DNA from: Acidobacteriota bacterium
GTDB taxonomy: Bacteria; Acidobacteriota; Blastocatellia; Pyrinomonadales; Pyrinomonadaceae
Direction of reading: 5' to 3'
Assembly: GCA_023389035.1 (NCBI GenBank)
Contig: JAEWFC010000038.1
Span: forward strand, 1 to 64,000
Length of the DNA: 64,000 nt
Made by a program: the position numbers and the translations under genes. This document shows positions 51,326 to 60,589 of the stretch, piece by piece (positions within the stretch are counted from its first letter, which is position 1; each line of letters opens with the position of its first letter). The notes beneath the pieces were generated by a model. It was not told the origin of the DNA. It saw only the letters and a program-made list of their open reading frames with translations, and ran no database searches.

Positions 51326-52333
51326 TTATAACCCTTTGTCTGCGATAAATTTAACCAGATCCCGGACGCGGCATGAATATCCCCATTCGTTGTCGTACCA
51401 AGATAGGATCTTGATCGACGTGCCCCCGATGACCTTTGTATTCTCAGCATCGACGATCGAAGAATTTGGATTTCCGCGGAAATCGATGGATACCAAAGGC
51501 TCCTCCGAGAAGGCCAGAATTCCCCGCATACCTTCATTCGCGGCATCTTTGAGCGCCTGATTGACCTCTTCGGCCGTCGTTTCCTTTTCGACGTTCATCA
51601 CCACGTCGACGAGTGAAACATTCGGCGTCGGTACACGGACGGAGATACCGTCAAATTTTCCTTTGAGTTCGGGTATAACCAGGGCGACGGCTTTCGCGGC
51701 GCCGGTGGACGTTGGTATCATCGATAACCCTGCGGCCCGGGCTCGTCGAAGATCCTTGTGCGGCAGATCGAGCAACTGCTGGTCGTTGGTGTAACTGTGG
51801 ATGGTGTTCATCAACGCGTTCTTAATTACAAACTTCTCATGTATTACTTTAGCGACCGGGGCAAGGCAATTTGTAGTACAAGAAGCGTTCGAAATAATGT
51901 GGTGCGATGAAGCGTCATACATTTCGTCGTTGACACCGAGGACGATCGTTACGTCCTCACCTTTTGCAGGTGCCGAGATGATAACTTTTTTCACGGTTCC
52001 GCGAAGATGTTTGCCGGCATCCTCAGCTTTAGTAAATCGCCCGGTCGACTCGATGACGATCTCAGCACCGACCGACTCCCAATCGATAACTGCAGGATCC
52101 TTCTCCGAGAAGACCTTGAATGAGTCGCCATCAACCGTGATCGTATCACCATCCGCAGTGATCTCATTCTCAAGGTTACCCATCACTGAGTCGTATTTCA
52201 GCAGATGAGCGAGCGTGTTAGTATCTGTAAGATCGTTTACGGCAACAAAGTCGATGTCTTTGTCACCGAGAGCCGTACGGAGTACGTTGCGGCCTATACG
52301 GCCAAACCCATTGATCCCGACTTTTATACCCAT
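51326..52333 (-). CDS. gap: Glyceraldehyde-3-phosphate dehydrogenase
   Basis: 335 residues. NAD Rossmann GINGFGRIGRN, catalytic Cys152 in SNASCTTNCLAPV, the His at HSYTNDQ, and the C-terminal SWYDNEWGYSCRVRDLV are as in type I GAPDH. It opens the glycolytic run gap-S41-pgk-tpiA-secG. Its promoter is seen at 52377-52405. Confidence 0.97.
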   Translation of the reverse strand: MGIKVGINGFGRIGRNVLRTALGDKDIDFVAVNDLTDTNTLAHLLKYDSVMGNLENEITADGDTITVDGDSFKVFSEKDPAVIDWESVGAEIVIESTGRFTKAEDAGKHLRGTVKKVIISAPAKGEDVTIVLGVNDEMYDASSHHIISNASCTTNCLAPVAKVIHEKFVIKNALMNTIHSYTNDQQLLDLPHKDLRRARAAGLSMIPTSTGAAKAVALVIPELKGKFDGISVRVPTPNVSLVDVVMNVEKETTAEEVNQALKDAANEGMRGILAFSEEPLVSIDFRGNPNSSIVDAENTKVIGGTSIKILSWYDNEWGYSCRVRDLVKFIADKGL

Positions 52334-52376
52334 TTCTTAAATTTGCCTCCGGTAAATTGTTTCGATCAAAAGGTTG

Positions 52377-52405
52377 AAGATACTCCAAATTCAACCAAAC
52401 TTCAA
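52377..52405 (-). promoter_or_regulatory. Promoter of gap
   Basis: Minus strand TTGAAG (-35) and TATCTT (-10) with a 17-base spacer, about 45 bases before the gap start codon; GGAGG follows in the leader. Confidence 0.5.
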
Positions 52406-52549
52406 AGATGAGGATAATGCTGCTGACGCTGGCAACCGGGTTGTTCGGACCAAAATTGTTGAAACTATGTGATTTTCCAGGACGTAGTACGGGTTTGAGT
52501 TTTTGAGCCGCAGTAACGCTCTTTTTCTAAGTAACGGAGCCATTCAATA

Positions 52550-54370
52550 ATGCAATCATGTTCGGGTCGAAAGGCCATCTTTCTCAGTCTTGTTAGTCTG
52601 TTCGCAGCGGTAACCACGGCCGTCGGCCAGGATAAAGACAGGTCCCATGAGATTCTGCAGGCTGTAGTTGTGCGAGATGTGGGGACTCTAGGTTCGACAA
52701 CGAGTAGCGGAACTGCTGAAGAGCCGACACTAGGGAACAGCTCGCTGTCGCGAATCGGGGTGCAGACCGCCCAACCAATATCTATATCCATAGCGGACGC
52801 GATCGCAAAGGCACTTGAAAACAACAATACGGTCGAGGTCACGCGCGACGACGTTAGGTTCCAGGAAACGCAGATCAGAGTTATCCGCGGCGCTTACGAT
52901 CCGGTGTTTACAATATCTCCGACATATACCCGCAACTCGAACACGGGCTCGACGGCGACGAACGACTTCAACGTCAATTCGAGCATGACGCACTTTATTC
53001 AACCGGGCGGCGGAAATTACACAGTATTCTTTAATAACAACCGAACGGAGAACGCGTTCGCACAGGCCCAGCTAAGTTCGGGAGCGATAGGATCATCGTC
53101 GTCTACGGCGACATCTTTCTCGAGTCTCGGGTTTCGATATACACAACCTTTACTTAGGAACCGGTCGATCGACAGCACTCGCAGAAGCTTAAAGGTCGCT
53201 CGTTTACAGCTTGAACAGTCGGATTTCGACTTTCGTCGTCAGACAATAGACACGATAACGCTTGTTCAACGCGCATATTGGGATCTCGTATTCGCGCTTC
53301 GTGATCGACAGAATCGACAAGCAAATCTGGAATTAACACAGGAGAACCTTCGCCAGATCCAGGCCCGCATCGATGCAGGCGCGGCCGCTCCCATCGCACG
53401 GGCTGAGGTCGAAACGGAACTCGCGAGCCGCGAAGGCGATGTGCTCCTTGCCACGCAACAGGTGTCCGTAGCGGAGAATAATCTCAAACAGTTGATCCTC
53501 CGAGATGTGACGAATCCTGAGTGGTCACAATCGTACATCCCGACTGACGCTCCGGAGGTAGGAGTCACTGCTCCAAGCCTGGAGGCTGCGATGGCGGCTG
53601 CTCTTAACAATCGTTATGAGCTGCGGCGTTTGAAACTCGACCGCGACATAAATGATCTCTTTGTCCGTTTTTACAAGGATCAAACCAAGCCTCAGATCGA
53701 CTTCAACACGACGATCTCCCTGGACGGTATAGCCCGAGGCGGAACGAATGAGGAGTTTGTCTCAAGCCTTTATACTTCACCTGGTGATATTAGGCTCTTT
53801 AATTCGATAAACCAGATCCGGGCACTTCCAACCATAAATTTGCCTCCGATCGTTAACGATCAGATCGTTATTCCTGCTCAGCCGTCATATTTGTTCGGAG
53901 GGTTTGGACGATCTTTGGGAAATCTTTTCCGTACTGACGCTCCGAATTACTCGTTTGGACTTACGATCTCTTTCCCCCTGCGTAACGAGACCGCAAAGGC
54001 TAACCTGGCAGGTGCTCGAATACAACAGAACCGTCTTGCCACGCTGACACGCGCTGAAGAACAAGCTGTTATCGTCGAAGTCCGCAACGCGGTCCAGGCA
54101 GTCGAAACCGCAAGGCTTAGGGTGGCGACCTCGCGGAGGGCCCGCGAGAACGCGGAGATACAGCTGGAGGGTGAGCGCAGACTGTTTGAAGCGGGCCGAT
54201 CGACGACGTTTCTATTGTTTCAGCGTGAGAATGCGTTAACGAATGCCCGCAATGCTGAGATCCGTGCGGAGACCGACTACGAAAAGGCTCTTGCTGACCT
54301 TCATAGGGTTACATCGGTCACCCTCGAGGAAAATAGCATTCAGCTAGACTCGCCGCTCAACGATCGCTAG
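52550..54370 (+). CDS. TolC-family outer-membrane channel protein
   Basis: 606 residues. A signal peptide (LFAAVTTAVGQD) precedes a Ser/Thr-rich stretch and a first OEP repeat beginning SISIADAIAKALENNNTVEVTRDD near residue 75. The second repeat ends with long coiled coils (IVEVRNAVQAVETARLRVATSRRARENAEIQLEGERRLFEAGRST). TolC proteins trimerise as outer-membrane exit ducts for efflux pumps and type I secretion. No membrane-fusion protein or pump gene is adjacent. It is divergent from gap with its own terminator. Confidence 0.9.
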   Translation: MQSCSGRKAIFLSLVSLFAAVTTAVGQDKDRSHEILQAVVVRDVGTLGSTTSSGTAEEPTLGNSSLSRIGVQTAQPISISIADAIAKALENNNTVEVTRDDVRFQETQIRVIRGAYDPVFTISPTYTRNSNTGSTATNDFNVNSSMTHFIQPGGGNYTVFFNNNRTENAFAQAQLSSGAIGSSSSTATSFSSLGFRYTQPLLRNRSIDSTRRSLKVARLQLEQSDFDFRRQTIDTITLVQRAYWDLVFALRDRQNRQANLELTQENLRQIQARIDAGAAAPIARAEVETELASREGDVLLATQQVSVAENNLKQLILRDVTNPEWSQSYIPTDAPEVGVTAPSLEAAMAAALNNRYELRRLKLDRDINDLFVRFYKDQTKPQIDFNTTISLDGIARGGTNEEFVSSLYTSPGDIRLFNSINQIRALPTINLPPIVNDQIVIPAQPSYLFGGFGRSLGNLFRTDAPNYSFGLTISFPLRNETAKANLAGARIQQNRLATLTRAEEQAVIVEVRNAVQAVETARLRVATSRRARENAEIQLEGERRLFEAGRSTTFLLFQRENALTNARNAEIRAETDYEKALADLHRVTSVTLEENSIQLDSPLNDR

Positions 54371-54400
54371 AACCCGAACGTGTTAATGTAATGCGTGTGC

Positions 54401-54431
54401 AACGGCCGCAGACATGTGTCTTGCGGCCGTT
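54401..54431 (+). terminator. Probable terminator after the TolC-family gene
   Basis: A 10-bp perfect stem AACGGCCGCA/TGCGGCCGTT with an 11-base loop; the T-run that follows is weak (GGTGTTTTCGATTTT). Confidence 0.6.
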
Positions 54432-54471
54432 GGTGTTTTCGATTTTCAAGTAGGTTTGCGACAATCAACCC

Positions 54472-55278
54472 GTGAAGGTCACCGCTGCGATCATTACCTT
54501 GAACGAGGAACGGAAGATCAGCCGTGCACTCGCTTCCGTCGGATGGGCTGACGAGATCTTGATCGTCGATTCCGGCAGTACGGATCGAACACTAGATATC
54601 GCACGGGAGTACGGAGCTCGAGTTGAGCATCGCGATTGGACAGGTTTTGCGGACCAAAAACAACACGCAGCAGACATTGCTTCCAATGATTGGATCTTCA
54701 GCCTTGACGCCGACGAGGCTGCTTCACCCGAACTGATCGAAGAGATCCTCGACGTTTGTTCCGGGGATGTGTCCGCAGATGGATATCGAATGCCTCGGCT
54801 CTCCTACTATATGGGAAGAGAGATCCGACATTCAGGATGGTATCCGGACCGCCAATTGCGGCTCTTTAATAGGGCAAAGGCCCGTTGGAAGAAAGTGCCC
54901 GTTCACGAATCCATCGAACCCGATACCGACGCTACCATACTAGACCTAAGGCACGATATATATCATTTCAGTGTCGACAGCGCCGCACAGCACCACCGGA
55001 TGATCGGAGAACGCTACGCACCGCTTGCAGCGCAGGCGATGATGGAAGGCGGTAAGAAAGCTAGTCTTGTAAAGGTTGCGACCGCGGGACCGATCGCGTT
55101 TATTCGGCACTACGTACTAAAAAGGGGATATCTCGATGGGCTCCCGGGATTTGCGATATCAAAGTTTGCTGCCCACCACGCCTTCTTGAAGCATTTGATG
55201 CTTTGGGAAATGCAGACGAGCGGCGGCATCACGCCCGCAGACCAGTCTGCAACCAAAGAATATCCTGAAACATCCTAG
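54472..55278 (+). CDS. Family 2 glycosyltransferase (WaaE/KdtX-like)
   Basis: 268 residues. GT-A fold: nucleotide site AAIITLNEERKISRAL, VDSGSTDRT, the DxD motif SLDADEAASPEL, and the acceptor segment YYMGREIRHSGWYPDRQLRLF. This last pattern is typical of LPS-core heptose/glucose transferases of the WaaE type. It therefore probably decorates an envelope glycan. Start is GTG at 54472. It is the first of four plus-strand genes, but a gap of 58 bases separates it from the next. Confidence 0.87.
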   Translation: MKVTAAIITLNEERKISRALASVGWADEILIVDSGSTDRTLDIAREYGARVEHRDWTGFADQKQHAADIASNDWIFSLDADEAASPELIEEILDVCSGDVSADGYRMPRLSYYMGREIRHSGWYPDRQLRLFNRAKARWKKVPVHESIEPDTDATILDLRHDIYHFSVDSAAQHHRMIGERYAPLAAQAMMEGGKKASLVKVATAGPIAFIRHYVLKRGYLDGLPGFAISKFAAHHAFLKHLMLWEMQTSGGITPADQSATKEYPETS

Positions 55279-55336
55279 CTTTCGCTAATCGTTTAACTTT
55301 GCGATATATTCAGTTGAGCCGGTCCGGCCGAGCGTT

Positions 55337-55966
55337 ATGCAAATCATATTCTCGATCCTCATCATTTTTGGCGTCTCTGCTTCGGTGGTCTCGGCACAAA
55401 AGGGTGTCGACACCCAGACTCAGAAGATCAAGGATGATGCCAATCGCGCGACGTCCCGTACGTCCGACGCTACCCGGTCATTCGATTGGGGAAAAGGCAA
55501 AACGCAGGTTCGCGAGCGTTTGGCGAATCCGCAACAGCTTAATGGCCGTCGCGACCTTCTTGTCGAAACGATCACGGAGATCTTAAAGGAACAGAAGATG
55601 ATCGTCGACGAGGCGTCATCGCGACTCTCAGAAGGGATCATCGTTACGCAGCCGTTCGTATTCGGCAGGGGACAGCTGATTTCGACCAACGAGTTGAAGC
55701 GATACGCAGTTCTAGATTTTGCTGATACGTCGTGGTCACGCGGACAGTACTCGCTTCAGATCGAAGTACAGTCGATCGACGGGGTTAGAAACAACGTTTA
55801 TGTGAATGCGAAGGTCGAAGGGCGTTCCGGCTCCGGACTTATGACTGAATGGCGAACGGTGCCGAGTTCGGGGCTCGCAGAGGAAGAGTTCTTAGTCAAG
55901 CTGGTAGAAAGGATCACAGGTAACATCATTGACGCTCCTCAAGTAATTGATCAGCCGAGTAAGTGA
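55337..55966 (+). CDS. Secreted protein of unknown function, 209 residues
   Basis: A signal peptide ends at about residue 20 (VVSAQKG). The mature part starts with a polar stretch (QTQKIKDDANRATSRTSD) and a helix, then a compact alpha/beta domain (IIVTQPFVFGRGQLISTNELKRYAVLDF; YSLQIEVQSIDGVRNNVYVNAKVEG). This alternating strand pattern recalls BamC- or GNA1162-like lipoprotein domains, but no family could be named. The next gene overlaps the stop (GTGA), so the two are coupled. Confidence 0.65.
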   Translation: MQIIFSILIIFGVSASVVSAQKGVDTQTQKIKDDANRATSRTSDATRSFDWGKGKTQVRERLANPQQLNGRRDLLVETITEILKEQKMIVDEASSRLSEGIIVTQPFVFGRGQLISTNELKRYAVLDFADTSWSRGQYSLQIEVQSIDGVRNNVYVNAKVEGRSGSGLMTEWRTVPSSGLAEEEFLVKLVERITGNIIDAPQVIDQPSK

Positions 55967-56517
55967 AAAATAAAGCGCGCAATTTATTAAGTATCCTTGG
56001 CATTATCACGGTGATCGGATATGTATCCGCCCATGCCCAGATAGTCCCGCCGGACCCTCTCCCGCCACTTATTCGAACCAACGAGCCTGAACGCCCTAAG
56101 AACGTGACAGAAGGGATGGCAAAACAGCGTCTTGATCGGACCCGCAAAGAACACGAGAAATTAATAGAGCGTGGTGAAGAGGCGTTAAAGGTATTCGAAA
56201 AGATCGAGGCATCGTTCGAAAAGAACTCATCGCTCTCATCAGCTGACCGTAAAGAGCTTGAAGAATTTGAAAAGATCGTAAAGAGAATTCGAAAGGATCT
56301 TGGTGGAGATTCCGATGATTACAAGCCGGATGAAGCGTTCGAAAATGAGATCGGAGCGAATGGCGGCCAACGAGACGCTGTAAAGTTCTTGAAGGATGCA
56401 ACCGTAAAGCTTGTGAACGAGCTTCAGAAAACTACCCGCTACAGCATTTCCGCAGTGGCCGTTCAGACCTCAAACACTGTAATTAACATCGCACAGTTTC
56501 TGCGGCTTCGCAGATGA
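55963..56517 (+). CDS. Secreted helical protein of unknown function, 184 residues
   Basis: Starts at GTG 55963, overlapping the upstream stop. A signal peptide ends near residue 26 (SAHAQIV), followed by a Pro-rich stretch (VPPDPLPPLIRTNEPERP). The rest is almost all charged helix (QRLDRTRKEHEKLIERGEEA; RKELEEFEKIVKRIRKDLG), probably a coiled coil. No catalytic motif. It is coupled to the preceding secreted protein and followed after 9 bases by the VWA gene, so the three probably act together in the periplasm. Confidence 0.65.
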   Translation: MKNKARNLLSILGIITVIGYVSAHAQIVPPDPLPPLIRTNEPERPKNVTEGMAKQRLDRTRKEHEKLIERGEEALKVFEKIEASFEKNSSLSSADRKELEEFEKIVKRIRKDLGGDSDDYKPDEAFENEIGANGGQRDAVKFLKDATVKLVNELQKTTRYSISAVAVQTSNTVINIAQFLRLRR

Positions 56518-56526
56518 CGATCAGAT

Positions 56527-57429
56527 ATGTCCTTGACCCGGCGAGCACTGAGTATTGCAGTTATTGCACTCTCGATGTGCTTGCTGGGTAACGCTCAAAT
56601 CGAGGACGGCATTATCTCTGTCGAATCGACCACCGTTATGCTGAACGTAACGATCGCCGATAAGAACGGAAGACATGTTGCCGGGCTGAAAAACGATCAA
56701 TTCAAGGTGTTCGAGGACGGTGTTGAACAGCCTGTGGAGTTCTTTGCGGCCGAAGACACTCCGTTCGCTGCTGTGATCTTAATTGACACGTCCGGAAGCA
56801 TGGAATCGCGTATTTCCCTTGCGAGGTCGGCGGCCATCAGATTTCTTGATGGGCTGAGAGCGTCCGATGCGGCTGCTATCTACCGCTTCGATTCAAAGGT
56901 CGCCTTAGTACAGGATTTTTCTAATAGCCGAGACGTGACGGACCGCATCTTCGACCTCAAGTCATACGGTATGACGGTTCTTAACGATGCGATCTACAGG
57001 GCTGCTGCCGAACTTAGCAACCGGCCGGAAAAGCGTCGTGCCATCATCGTGATCTCGGATGGTGCTGATACGCAAAGCGGAAGATCGGCCGATGCCGCGC
57101 TCAAAGCTGCCGTAGCTGCTAACGCCGTTATTTATACGGTTGATATGTCGTCACCTGACTCCGCAGCCGCCCAGCGGATGCAGAACGCTGCAGCACTGAA
57201 AAAGTTTGCCGAACGAACCGGCGGAACCTTTGTCGCAACGCCCGGCGGCGCTGCAATGCGCGATGCTTTCGCAAAGATCGTTGACGAGCTCGGGTCCCAA
57301 TACACACTAGCCTACACACCAACGAACACTAAGAACGATGGAAAGTGGCGTGCGATAGAACTTCGGGTTTCTCGTCCCGGACTTACAGTTCGTACCCGGA
57401 AGGGTTATCACTCTCGTAAGCAGAAATGA
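56527..57429 (+). CDS. Secreted VWA-domain protein (acidobacterial VWFA type)
   Basis: 300 residues. A signal peptide ends near residue 24 (LLGNAQIE). Residues 30-75 form the small beta domain usual in this group (VMLNVTIADKNGRHVAGLKNDQFKVFEDG). A von Willebrand A domain follows, with an intact MIDAS: DTSGSMES, a Thr in the middle and VISDGADTQ. The domain binds a divalent metal and usually a protein ligand. Such VWFA-related proteins are greatly expanded in Acidobacteria. It closes the three-gene operon and its stop abuts that of dodecin. Confidence 0.88.
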   Translation: MSLTRRALSIAVIALSMCLLGNAQIEDGIISVESTTVMLNVTIADKNGRHVAGLKNDQFKVFEDGVEQPVEFFAAEDTPFAAVILIDTSGSMESRISLARSAAIRFLDGLRASDAAAIYRFDSKVALVQDFSNSRDVTDRIFDLKSYGMTVLNDAIYRAAAELSNRPEKRRAIIVISDGADTQSGRSADAALKAAVAANAVIYTVDMSSPDSAAAQRMQNAAALKKFAERTGGTFVATPGGAAMRDAFAKIVDELGSQYTLAYTPTNTKNDGKWRAIELRVSRPGLTVRTRKGYHSRKQK

Positions 57430-57639
57430 CTAATCGTCATCCGAAAGGACAAAGGTCAAGATCATCGTCACGTGATATTCATCAACTTGTCCGTCGCTGA
57501 TCGTCACCTTTTGTTCTTTGACCCATGCTCCACGGAGGTCATCGATCGTGCGTGCCGCTCGTTCGACGCCGGTACGTATCGCTGCCTCAAAGCCTTCTTT
57601 CGAACTCGCCGTGATCTCAATATTTTTCGCTACTGACAT
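57430..57639 (-). CDS. Dodecin (flavin-binding protein)
   Basis: 69 residues. The short beta-alpha-beta-beta fold is recognised by IEITASSKEGFEAAIRTGVERAARTIDDLRG and the strand pair WVKEQKVTISDGQVDEYHVTMIL, with the flavin-stacking Trp in the second segment. Dodecins assemble as hollow 12-mers that store or buffer riboflavin, FMN or FAD, and often CoA, in the cytoplasm. It follows ddl by 21 bases on the same strand and may share its transcript. Confidence 0.93.
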   Translation of the reverse strand: MSVAKNIEITASSKEGFEAAIRTGVERAARTIDDLRGAWVKEQKVTISDGQVDEYHVTMILTFVLSDDD

Positions 57640-57660
57640 ATAGTTATATCTCCTCTCTTT

Positions 57661-58785
57661 TTAGACAACGCTGGTTTTGTTGCGGACGCGGTCCGCATGC
57701 CTTTCGATCGCAAGAGCGATCAACCTATCGATAACTTCCGGAAAGTCGACTCCGGTTCCCTTCCACATCTTTGGAAACCCGGACGCATCTGTCAGGCCGG
57801 GTATCGTATTGATCTCGTTGACCAAGAGCATTCCGTTGTCACTCCGCAAAAAGAAGTCGACCCGTGCAAACCCCGACCCGTCGATTGCCTTGAACGCCCG
57901 CACCGCCATTGACCGGATCTTATCTGCCAATTCTTCAGACACCGGTGCTGGCACTACGAATTCGTTGTTTCCCGTCCCGGCATACTTTTCCGTGTAGTCC
58001 AGGAAAGCTTTGTTCTTGTCACGTATGATGTATTCTCCCGGCAAGCTTGCAACAGGACTATCGTTCCCTAAGACCGCACACTCGATCTCGCGCATCGTGA
58101 GGCTCTCTTCGACAATGATCTTTCGGTCATACTCTGCCGCCAGAGTTATCGCTGATCGGAGATCAATAGAGTTCTCTGCGCGCGAAATCCCGACGCTTGA
58201 TCCGAGATTGGCAGGTTTTACGAACACCGGGTATCCGATAGATCGTTCAACGTCACCGACTATACGGTCAGCGTCCGACTCCCAGTCGCTTCTAAGAAAC
58301 CATACATGTCGACAGATCGGAAGCCCGGCATCGCGGAAAAGGACCTTCATGATCGTCTTATCCATCCCGCAGGCAGACGCCAGCACGCCGCAGCCTACAT
58401 AAGGTATGTCCGCCATTTCGAGCAGTCCCTGGATCGTCCCGTCCTCTCCGTAGGTACCGTGAAGCACAGGGAACGCGACATCTAGCCCAATACTTGGGCT
58501 CTCACTCGCGGCTACTGAGGTTAGTCCGTTGTAGTTTCGATCGGGCAGCAGGCCGAAGGTCCCATCGGGACCGTCAATACCTTCAAGCAAGCTCGATGCA
58601 GTTTCTTGCGGGAAGAAAGCAGCTGAACGAGCGGGATTGAGCCAATGTCCATCCCGGCTGATCGCTATAGGGACAACCGAATATTTATCACGATCGATCT
58701 GCTCGATCACGGTTTTTGCCGAGCGTATAGATATCTCGTGTTCCCCGGAACGCCCACCAAAGATCACGCCAACTCTAGTTTTCAT
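57661..58785 (-). CDS. ddl: D-alanine-D-alanine ligase
   Basis: 374 residues, an ATP-grasp enzyme for peptidoglycan precursors. Seen: FGGRSGEHEISIRSA at the start, ACGMDKTIMK, the ATP-site FVKPANLGSSVGIS, the omega loop and the metal ligands in VNEINTIPGLTDASG. Its length matches the longer DdlA group, not the DdlB group of about 306. It makes the terminal D-Ala-D-Ala dipeptide, so the organism is expected to be sensitive to vancomycin at the target level; that is inference. Confidence 0.94.
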   Translation of the reverse strand: MKTRVGVIFGGRSGEHEISIRSAKTVIEQIDRDKYSVVPIAISRDGHWLNPARSAAFFPQETASSLLEGIDGPDGTFGLLPDRNYNGLTSVAASESPSIGLDVAFPVLHGTYGEDGTIQGLLEMADIPYVGCGVLASACGMDKTIMKVLFRDAGLPICRHVWFLRSDWESDADRIVGDVERSIGYPVFVKPANLGSSVGISRAENSIDLRSAITLAAEYDRKIIVEESLTMREIECAVLGNDSPVASLPGEYIIRDKNKAFLDYTEKYAGTGNNEFVVPAPVSEELADKIRSMAVRAFKAIDGSGFARVDFFLRSDNGMLLVNEINTIPGLTDASGFPKMWKGTGVDFPEVIDRLIALAIERHADRVRNKTSVV

Positions 58786-58930
58786 ATCGGTTTGCCGGAA
58801 CCACTAGGATATTACTATCGAAACGAGGTCCTCTCAACTTTTCTGTAACAAAGCGGTTGAAACGTTTAGAAAACGGGCGTGCAGCAGTTATAAGCGCTGA
58901 GCAGAACTCAAAAGCCAACCGCAAGTTTTT

Positions 58931-59887
58931 CTAAAGAATCGTCTTTCCGAAGGCCGAAAGGATCAGCTCGATCGCAAGCTCAACCGTTATATTCGATTGA
59001 TCGATCATCGGGTTTACCTCTACGATCTCGAACGAACGCATTCTGCCATCGGCGGCGATGGTCTCGAGAGCGAGATGAGCCTCGCGGTACGTGGTACCGC
59101 CTCGAACGAGCGTGCCCGACCCCGGAGCAAACCTTGGGTCGATCATATCTACGTCAAAAGTGACCGCGTAACCCCCGGATGCTTTTGATGCGATCGCAAT
59201 TGCATCCTCGACACACGCTTGCATGCCGCGTTTGTCGATATCACTCATCGTAAAGAACTGGTCCTGCAGCCCGAGCTCGTGGACGATTCGCCGTTCACCG
59301 GGATCGACATCGCGGGCGCCGATATGGGCTAGATACTCGCGCTTGATCTTCGGAGCAAAACCCCCGATCCGAGTAAGGCTCTCGTCGCCGTGACCGAGCA
59401 AGGCCGCCAGAGGCATTCCATGGATATTGCCGGACGTTGATGTTGCCGGCGTGTTGATATCTGCGTGAGCGTCGAACCAGATCAGGCCAATGTCCTCGCC
59501 ATTCGCATGAAAATGGGACGCAATACCTGACTCCGTACCTATCGCAATACTATGATCGCCGCCGAGTATTATCGGCACTGAGCCGGATTCAAGCACGGAG
59601 CGGACCGCTGCGGCGGAATTGTTTGACGCTGCGATCATTTCAGGTAAATACTTCGGATTGTCCTCCGGAAGCGCCGCTCTTTGGGGTTTTGCGATCGGGA
59701 CATTTCCAGCGTCGGCAACTTCGTACCCAAGTTCTTCAAGGTGCTCGAAAAGTGTGCGGTCGCGGATACGGGACATACGCATCGCTTCGATTCCCAACTC
59801 GCTGCCGGGTTTTCCCGCTCCAAATCCGAGAGGTACACCAATGATCGAAACGCGTTTTCCTACGCCGGGTTTGTTCTCAATCGACAT
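58931..59887 (-). CDS. rocF: Arginase
   Basis: 318 residues, ureohydrolase fold with the full manganese set: GGDHSIAIGT, WFDAHADINTP, SGNIHGMPLAALLG and FDVDMIDPRFAPGSGT. The order and the SGNIHGMP loop fit arginase, which yields ornithine and urea, better than agmatinase. Start is chosen at MSIENKPGVGK. The gene begins one base before the HPr stop and so looks like a late member of the PTS operon. No urease or ornithine gene is present. Confidence 0.88.
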   Translation of the reverse strand: MSIENKPGVGKRVSIIGVPLGFGAGKPGSELGIEAMRMSRIRDRTLFEHLEELGYEVADAGNVPIAKPQRAALPEDNPKYLPEMIAASNNSAAAVRSVLESGSVPIILGGDHSIAIGTESGIASHFHANGEDIGLIWFDAHADINTPATSTSGNIHGMPLAALLGHGDESLTRIGGFAPKIKREYLAHIGARDVDPGERRIVHELGLQDQFFTMSDIDKRGMQACVEDAIAIASKASGGYAVTFDVDMIDPRFAPGSGTLVRGGTTYREAHLALETIAADGRMRSFEIVEVNPMIDQSNITVELAIELILSAFGKTIL

Positions 59888-59888
59888 A

Positions 59889-60164
59889 TTAGATCGACTC
59901 ACCAAATCTGTTCGCAAAGAGAGCCGATACCTCCTCTACAGCCTGTTGCTCATCGTCACCGTCCGCTGTCAATCGAAGTTCCGTGCCCACGGAAGCAGCG
60001 AGCATTAGTACAGTGAGAATAGACTTAGCGTCGGCAAGCACACCGTTGTCAGCACGAATTAGCATTATCTTGCTCTTGAACGTGCCGGCTAGTTTCACGA
60101 GCTGAGCAGCAGCTCTTGCGTGAAGCCCTAGTCTATTGACGACAGTGACGGTGCTCTCAAGCAT
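59889..60164 (-). CDS. ptsH: HPr phosphocarrier protein
   Basis: 91 residues. The phosphoryl-accepting His15 is in VNRLGLHARAAAQLV. The regulatory Ser (Ser48 here) lies in LADAKSILTVLMLA, so HPr kinase, encoded two genes upstream, has its usual target. It is phosphorylated at His15 by enzyme I. It overlaps the EIIA gene by 8 bases. Confidence 0.94.
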   Translation of the reverse strand: MLESTVTVVNRLGLHARAAAQLVKLAGTFKSKIMLIRADNGVLADAKSILTVLMLAASVGTELRLTADGDDEQQAVEEVSALFANRFGESI

Positions 60165-60582
60165 CTTTCTTAGGGTTCTGCGGCTCGAGCAGAGATCCTG
60201 TTCGATATATCGAGTGCTTTCCTTGCTCCTCGACCGACTCAGCAAGCTCCTCAAGCGTCATTTCGCGGTTTTGCGATGCGAGCTTGATGACCATCGGGAG
60301 GTTAACACCTGTCAAAAGTTCGACCTTGCCTTGCTCGATGAACATAGCGGCTATGTTCGTTGGAGTTCCGCCGAACATATCTGTCATGATCAGTACACCG
60401 TTGCCCTGCGACACTTGCTTGATAGCTCGCTCGATCTCGGTTTTTGCTATCTCAACATCGTCGTGCCATCCGATCGAGACAGCTACGATGTGATTCAGAT
60501 CCCCCACGACCGTTTCGGCCGCTGAAAGAAGCTCGTTCGCCACTTGCCCATGCGTGACGAGAACACCGCCGACTTTATTCAT
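60157..60582 (-). CDS. PTS EIIA component, mannose family
   Basis: 141 residues. A mannose-family EIIA domain: the phospho-His11 in VGGVLVTHGQVANELL, and DMFGGTPTNIAAMF. Only this domain is present; no IIB, IIC or IID parts occur in the window. The stand-alone EIIA next to HPr, RapZ and HPr kinase is a known arrangement in organisms whose PTS regulates rather than transports. The ATG at 60582 avoids overlap with rapZ; the frame is open to 60606. Confidence 0.9.
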   Translation of the reverse strand: MNKVGGVLVTHGQVANELLSAAETVVGDLNHIVAVSIGWHDDVEIAKTEIERAIKQVSQGNGVLIMTDMFGGTPTNIAAMFIEQGKVELLTGVNLPMVIKLASQNREMTLEELAESVEEQGKHSIYRTGSLLEPQNPKKDA

Positions 60583-60589
60583 AGCTTGT

